This document shows positions 62,679 through 64,000 of a stretch of DNA of 64,000 nt, piece after piece; positions within the stretch are counted from its first letter, which is position 1, and every line of letters begins with the position of its first letter. A model generated the notes under the pieces. It saw only the letters and a program-made list of their open reading frames with translations, was not told where the DNA came from and searched no databases. Made by a program: the position numbers and the translations under genes. The DNA is taken from assembly GCF_018829635.1 (NCBI RefSeq), contig NZ_JAHKKG010000003.1:186001-250000 (forward strand), in the 5' to 3' direction. This DNA comes from Paractinoplanes bogorensis (GTDB lineage: Bacteria > Actinomycetota > Actinomycetes > Mycobacteriales > Micromonosporaceae).

Positions 62679-63425
62679 ATGCCCGCGTTCCAGTTGCAGA
62701 TCCTCGGCCCGCTGCGCCTGCGCCGGGGTGGAGCCGAGGTCGGTGCGGGCCCGCATCAGCAGCGGTGCCTGCTGGCGTTGCTGCTCGCCCACGAGGGCCA
62801 CCCGGTCAGCGTCGGCGAGCTGGTCGACCTGCTCTGGGGCGCGAACCCGCCGGTCAGCGCGGTCAACGTCATCCACAAGTACGTGGGACTGCTGCGCCGC
62901 CTGCTCGAACCGGGCCTGCCGACCCGCGCGACCGGCTCCCACCTGATCCGGCACGGCAACGGTTACCGGTTCGCGGCCCGGCCCGACCTGCTCGACCTCT
63001 CCCGGTTCCGCCAGCTCGTCCGCCAGGCCCGGAGCGCCGCGCCGGACGACGCCCTTGACCTCTACGCCCAGGCTCTGCGGCTGGGCCACGGCCGGGCCGG
63101 GGACGGCCTGGCCACTACCCCGGGTGCCCGGGCCGCCTTCGCGAGCCTGGACGGGGAGTTCGGCGACGTGCTCGTGACCGCGGCCGGGCTCGCGGTCGAG
63201 CGCGGCCGGCCCACGCTGCTGCTGGCCGTGCTGCGCCGGGCGGCCGAGTTCGATCCACTTGACGAGCGGGTGCAGGCGAGCCTGATCACGACCCTTACCG
63301 CGGCCGGCCGCCGGGCGGAGGCGCTTTTCGCGTACGCCACGGTCCGTGACCGCCTCACCGACGAGCTGGGCATCGGCCCGGGGCGCCATCTGAGGGCCGC
63401 TCACCAGCTGATCCATACGCTCTGA
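62679..63425 (+). CDS. SARP/AfsR-type regulator (OmpR-like HTH plus BTAD)
   Basis: A 248-residue transcription factor. The N-terminal winged helix (LQILGPLRLRRGGAEVGAGPHQQRCLLALLLAHEGHPVSVGELVDLLWGANPPVSAVNVIHKYVGLLRRLLEP) covers 5-80, and the bacterial transcriptional activator domain covers about 95-245 (RFRQLVRQARSAAPDDALDLYAQALRLGHG...; RAEALFAYATVRDRLTDELGIGPG). SARPs bind direct repeats and recruit RNA polymerase at antibiotic and related promoters. The spacer downstream contains several GTGAAC elements, candidate sites. Confidence 0.92.
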   Translation: MPAFQLQILGPLRLRRGGAEVGAGPHQQRCLLALLLAHEGHPVSVGELVDLLWGANPPVSAVNVIHKYVGLLRRLLEPGLPTRATGSHLIRHGNGYRFAARPDLLDLSRFRQLVRQARSAAPDDALDLYAQALRLGHGRAGDGLATTPGARAAFASLDGEFGDVLVTAAGLAVERGRPTLLLAVLRRAAEFDPLDERVQASLITTLTAAGRRAEALFAYATVRDRLTDELGIGPGRHLRAAHQLIHTL

Positions 63426-63449
63426 AAGGGCAACCAGGAACAGCTAGCG

Positions 63450-63608
63450 TGAACACCGGTTTGTATCGGCTGTGTGAACGTGTGTGAACTCTTCCGTCGC
63501 TGCTCATCGGCTGTTCGGACGAGGTCCGGCGCGAAGTGTTTCAGTCTGGCTGTGAACAACAGTCGGCCTCTTGTTCACTCTCACGTTATCCGGTAGAACT
63601 CCGTTCAC
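63450..63608. promoter_or_regulatory. Cluster of GTGAAC/GTTCAC elements upstream of the peptide-binding gene
   Basis: GTGTGAAC occurs as a direct repeat at 63473-63480 and 63483-63490 (10-bp period). GTGAAC also occurs at 63450 and near 63553, and GTTCAC, its complement, at 63574 and 63603. Six elements in 160 bp between the SARP stop and the lipoprotein start are far more than expected. They may be SARP or LuxR sites. Confidence 0.55.
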
Positions 63609-63655
63609 GGCCTTCTCGAAGGGTCGCCAGCCGTTCGGCTCAAGGAGGACCACCC

Positions 63656-64000
63656 ATGGCTCCGCCAAACATTTCTCGTCGCGGCCTGCTTCAGCTCGGT
63701 GGCAGCGTGGCGCTTCTGATGACGACCGGCGCGTGTGCTGCCGGCAGCAAGGACAACCCGGACTCCAGCGCCTCGGCCGGACCCGCCGCGACGACGCTGC
63801 GGATCGCCGTCTCGAGCTACCTGTCGAGCTGGGACCAGGACTTCGTCGGCTTCGACCTGACCGCGCTGATGATGTTCAAGAACGTGTACCCCTACATGAT
63901 CGACTACGGGGTCACCAAGGCCGGCGACAGCGAGATCCTGGACACCAACAACATCACGCCGACGTTCGCCGAGTCGTTCGAGCCGGACAGCACCCAGAAG
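63656..64000 (+). CDS. Peptide/oligopeptide ABC substrate-binding lipoprotein, N-terminal part
   Basis: The first 115 residues of a gene cut by the window end. A twin-arginine-like signal (NISRRGLLQLGGSVALLMTTGAC) with probable lipid attachment at Cys27 is followed by a Ser/Ala linker. The start of a family-5 binding protein (TTLRIAVSSYLSSWDQDF...KNVYPYMIDYGV...ITPTFAESFEPDS) comes next, as in DppA/OppA-type peptide receptors. A strong AAGGAGG precedes the ATG. Its promoter carries the GTGAAC cluster and it lies 230 bases after the SARP gene. Confidence 0.85.
   Translation, partial: MAPPNISRRGLLQLGGSVALLMTTGACAAGSKDNPDSSASAGPAATTLRIAVSSYLSSWDQDFVGFDLTALMMFKNVYPYMIDYGVTKAGDSEILDTNNITPTFAESFEPDSTQK

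Overview
The window comes from a high-GC filamentous actinomycete. It has cellulase-type palindromes of the kind bound by CebR, a SARP regulator, a mycothiol-type DinB-fold enzyme, an actinobacterial DinB C-terminus, sugar ABC operons without their own ATPase, and many GTG/TTG starts and 4-base stop/start overlaps. Micromonosporaceae (Actinoplanes-like) is my best guess, but it is an inference. I see no rRNA, tRNA, CRISPR, IS element, prophage or origin.

Layout. 1-590: end of an FMN-dependent 2-hydroxy-acid (lactate-type) dehydrogenase. 597-5929: a LacI-controlled ABC sugar-uptake operon ending in a GH172 (DUF2961) glycosidase, with twin LacI operators upstream of lacI. 6052-14000: small accessory genes (membrane protein, MerR, cytochrome P450, YdeI-like protein, WYL regulator with a nested-palindrome operator, epoxide-hydrolase-like enzyme, DNA polymerase IV). 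13983-25728: an uncharacterised catabolic locus. An acyl-CoA dehydrogenase is divergent from a flavin monooxygenase, followed by a ribose/xylose-type ABC transporter, an acetoacetyl-CoA-synthetase-like ligase, a TetR regulator, an SDR and an APH-like kinase, mostly translationally overlapped, with a 16-bp perfect palindrome in the divergent promoter. 25782-30848: an M6-type metalloprotease without a signal peptide, convergent with a two-gene unit of unknown function (ACT-like protein plus 4-TM protein). 30910-34403: DoxX-like/MarR pair around a 40-bp inverted repeat, a secreted SGNH hydrolase and a secreted M43-type protease. 34784-49579: a nucleoside/pyrimidine catabolic island (GntR, IF-2B-like isomerase, ADP-ribosylglycohydrolase, BMP-type nucleoside ABC transporter, PurM-like protein, 2OG-Fe(II) oxygenase, beta-ureidopropionase, dihydropyrimidinase, LLM flavoenzyme, LysR, pseudouridine-5'-phosphate glycosidase). 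49589-59900: a beta-propeller-like unknown, a cold-shock-like protein, a CebR-type GH9 cellulase / GH3 beta-glucosidase pair, an RCC1-repeat secreted protein and a DinB-fold mycothiol enzyme. 59998-64000: a LuxR-type large ATPase regulator, a SARP regulator and the start of a Tat-type peptide-binding lipoprotein.

The most unusual property is a recurring one. Several otherwise conserved proteins carry private, in-frame minisatellite insertions: Pol IV 42 bp, acetoacetyl-CoA synthetase 45 bp x 12 plus a second block of about 66 bp, LysR about 30 bp, GH3 39 bp. At least four intergenic spacers hold similar tandem repeats (30, 24, 20/17 and about 29 bp). In addition, CGTACGGG and the 10-bp palindrome CCCGTACGGG look strongly over-represented across genes and spacers, in different reading frames.
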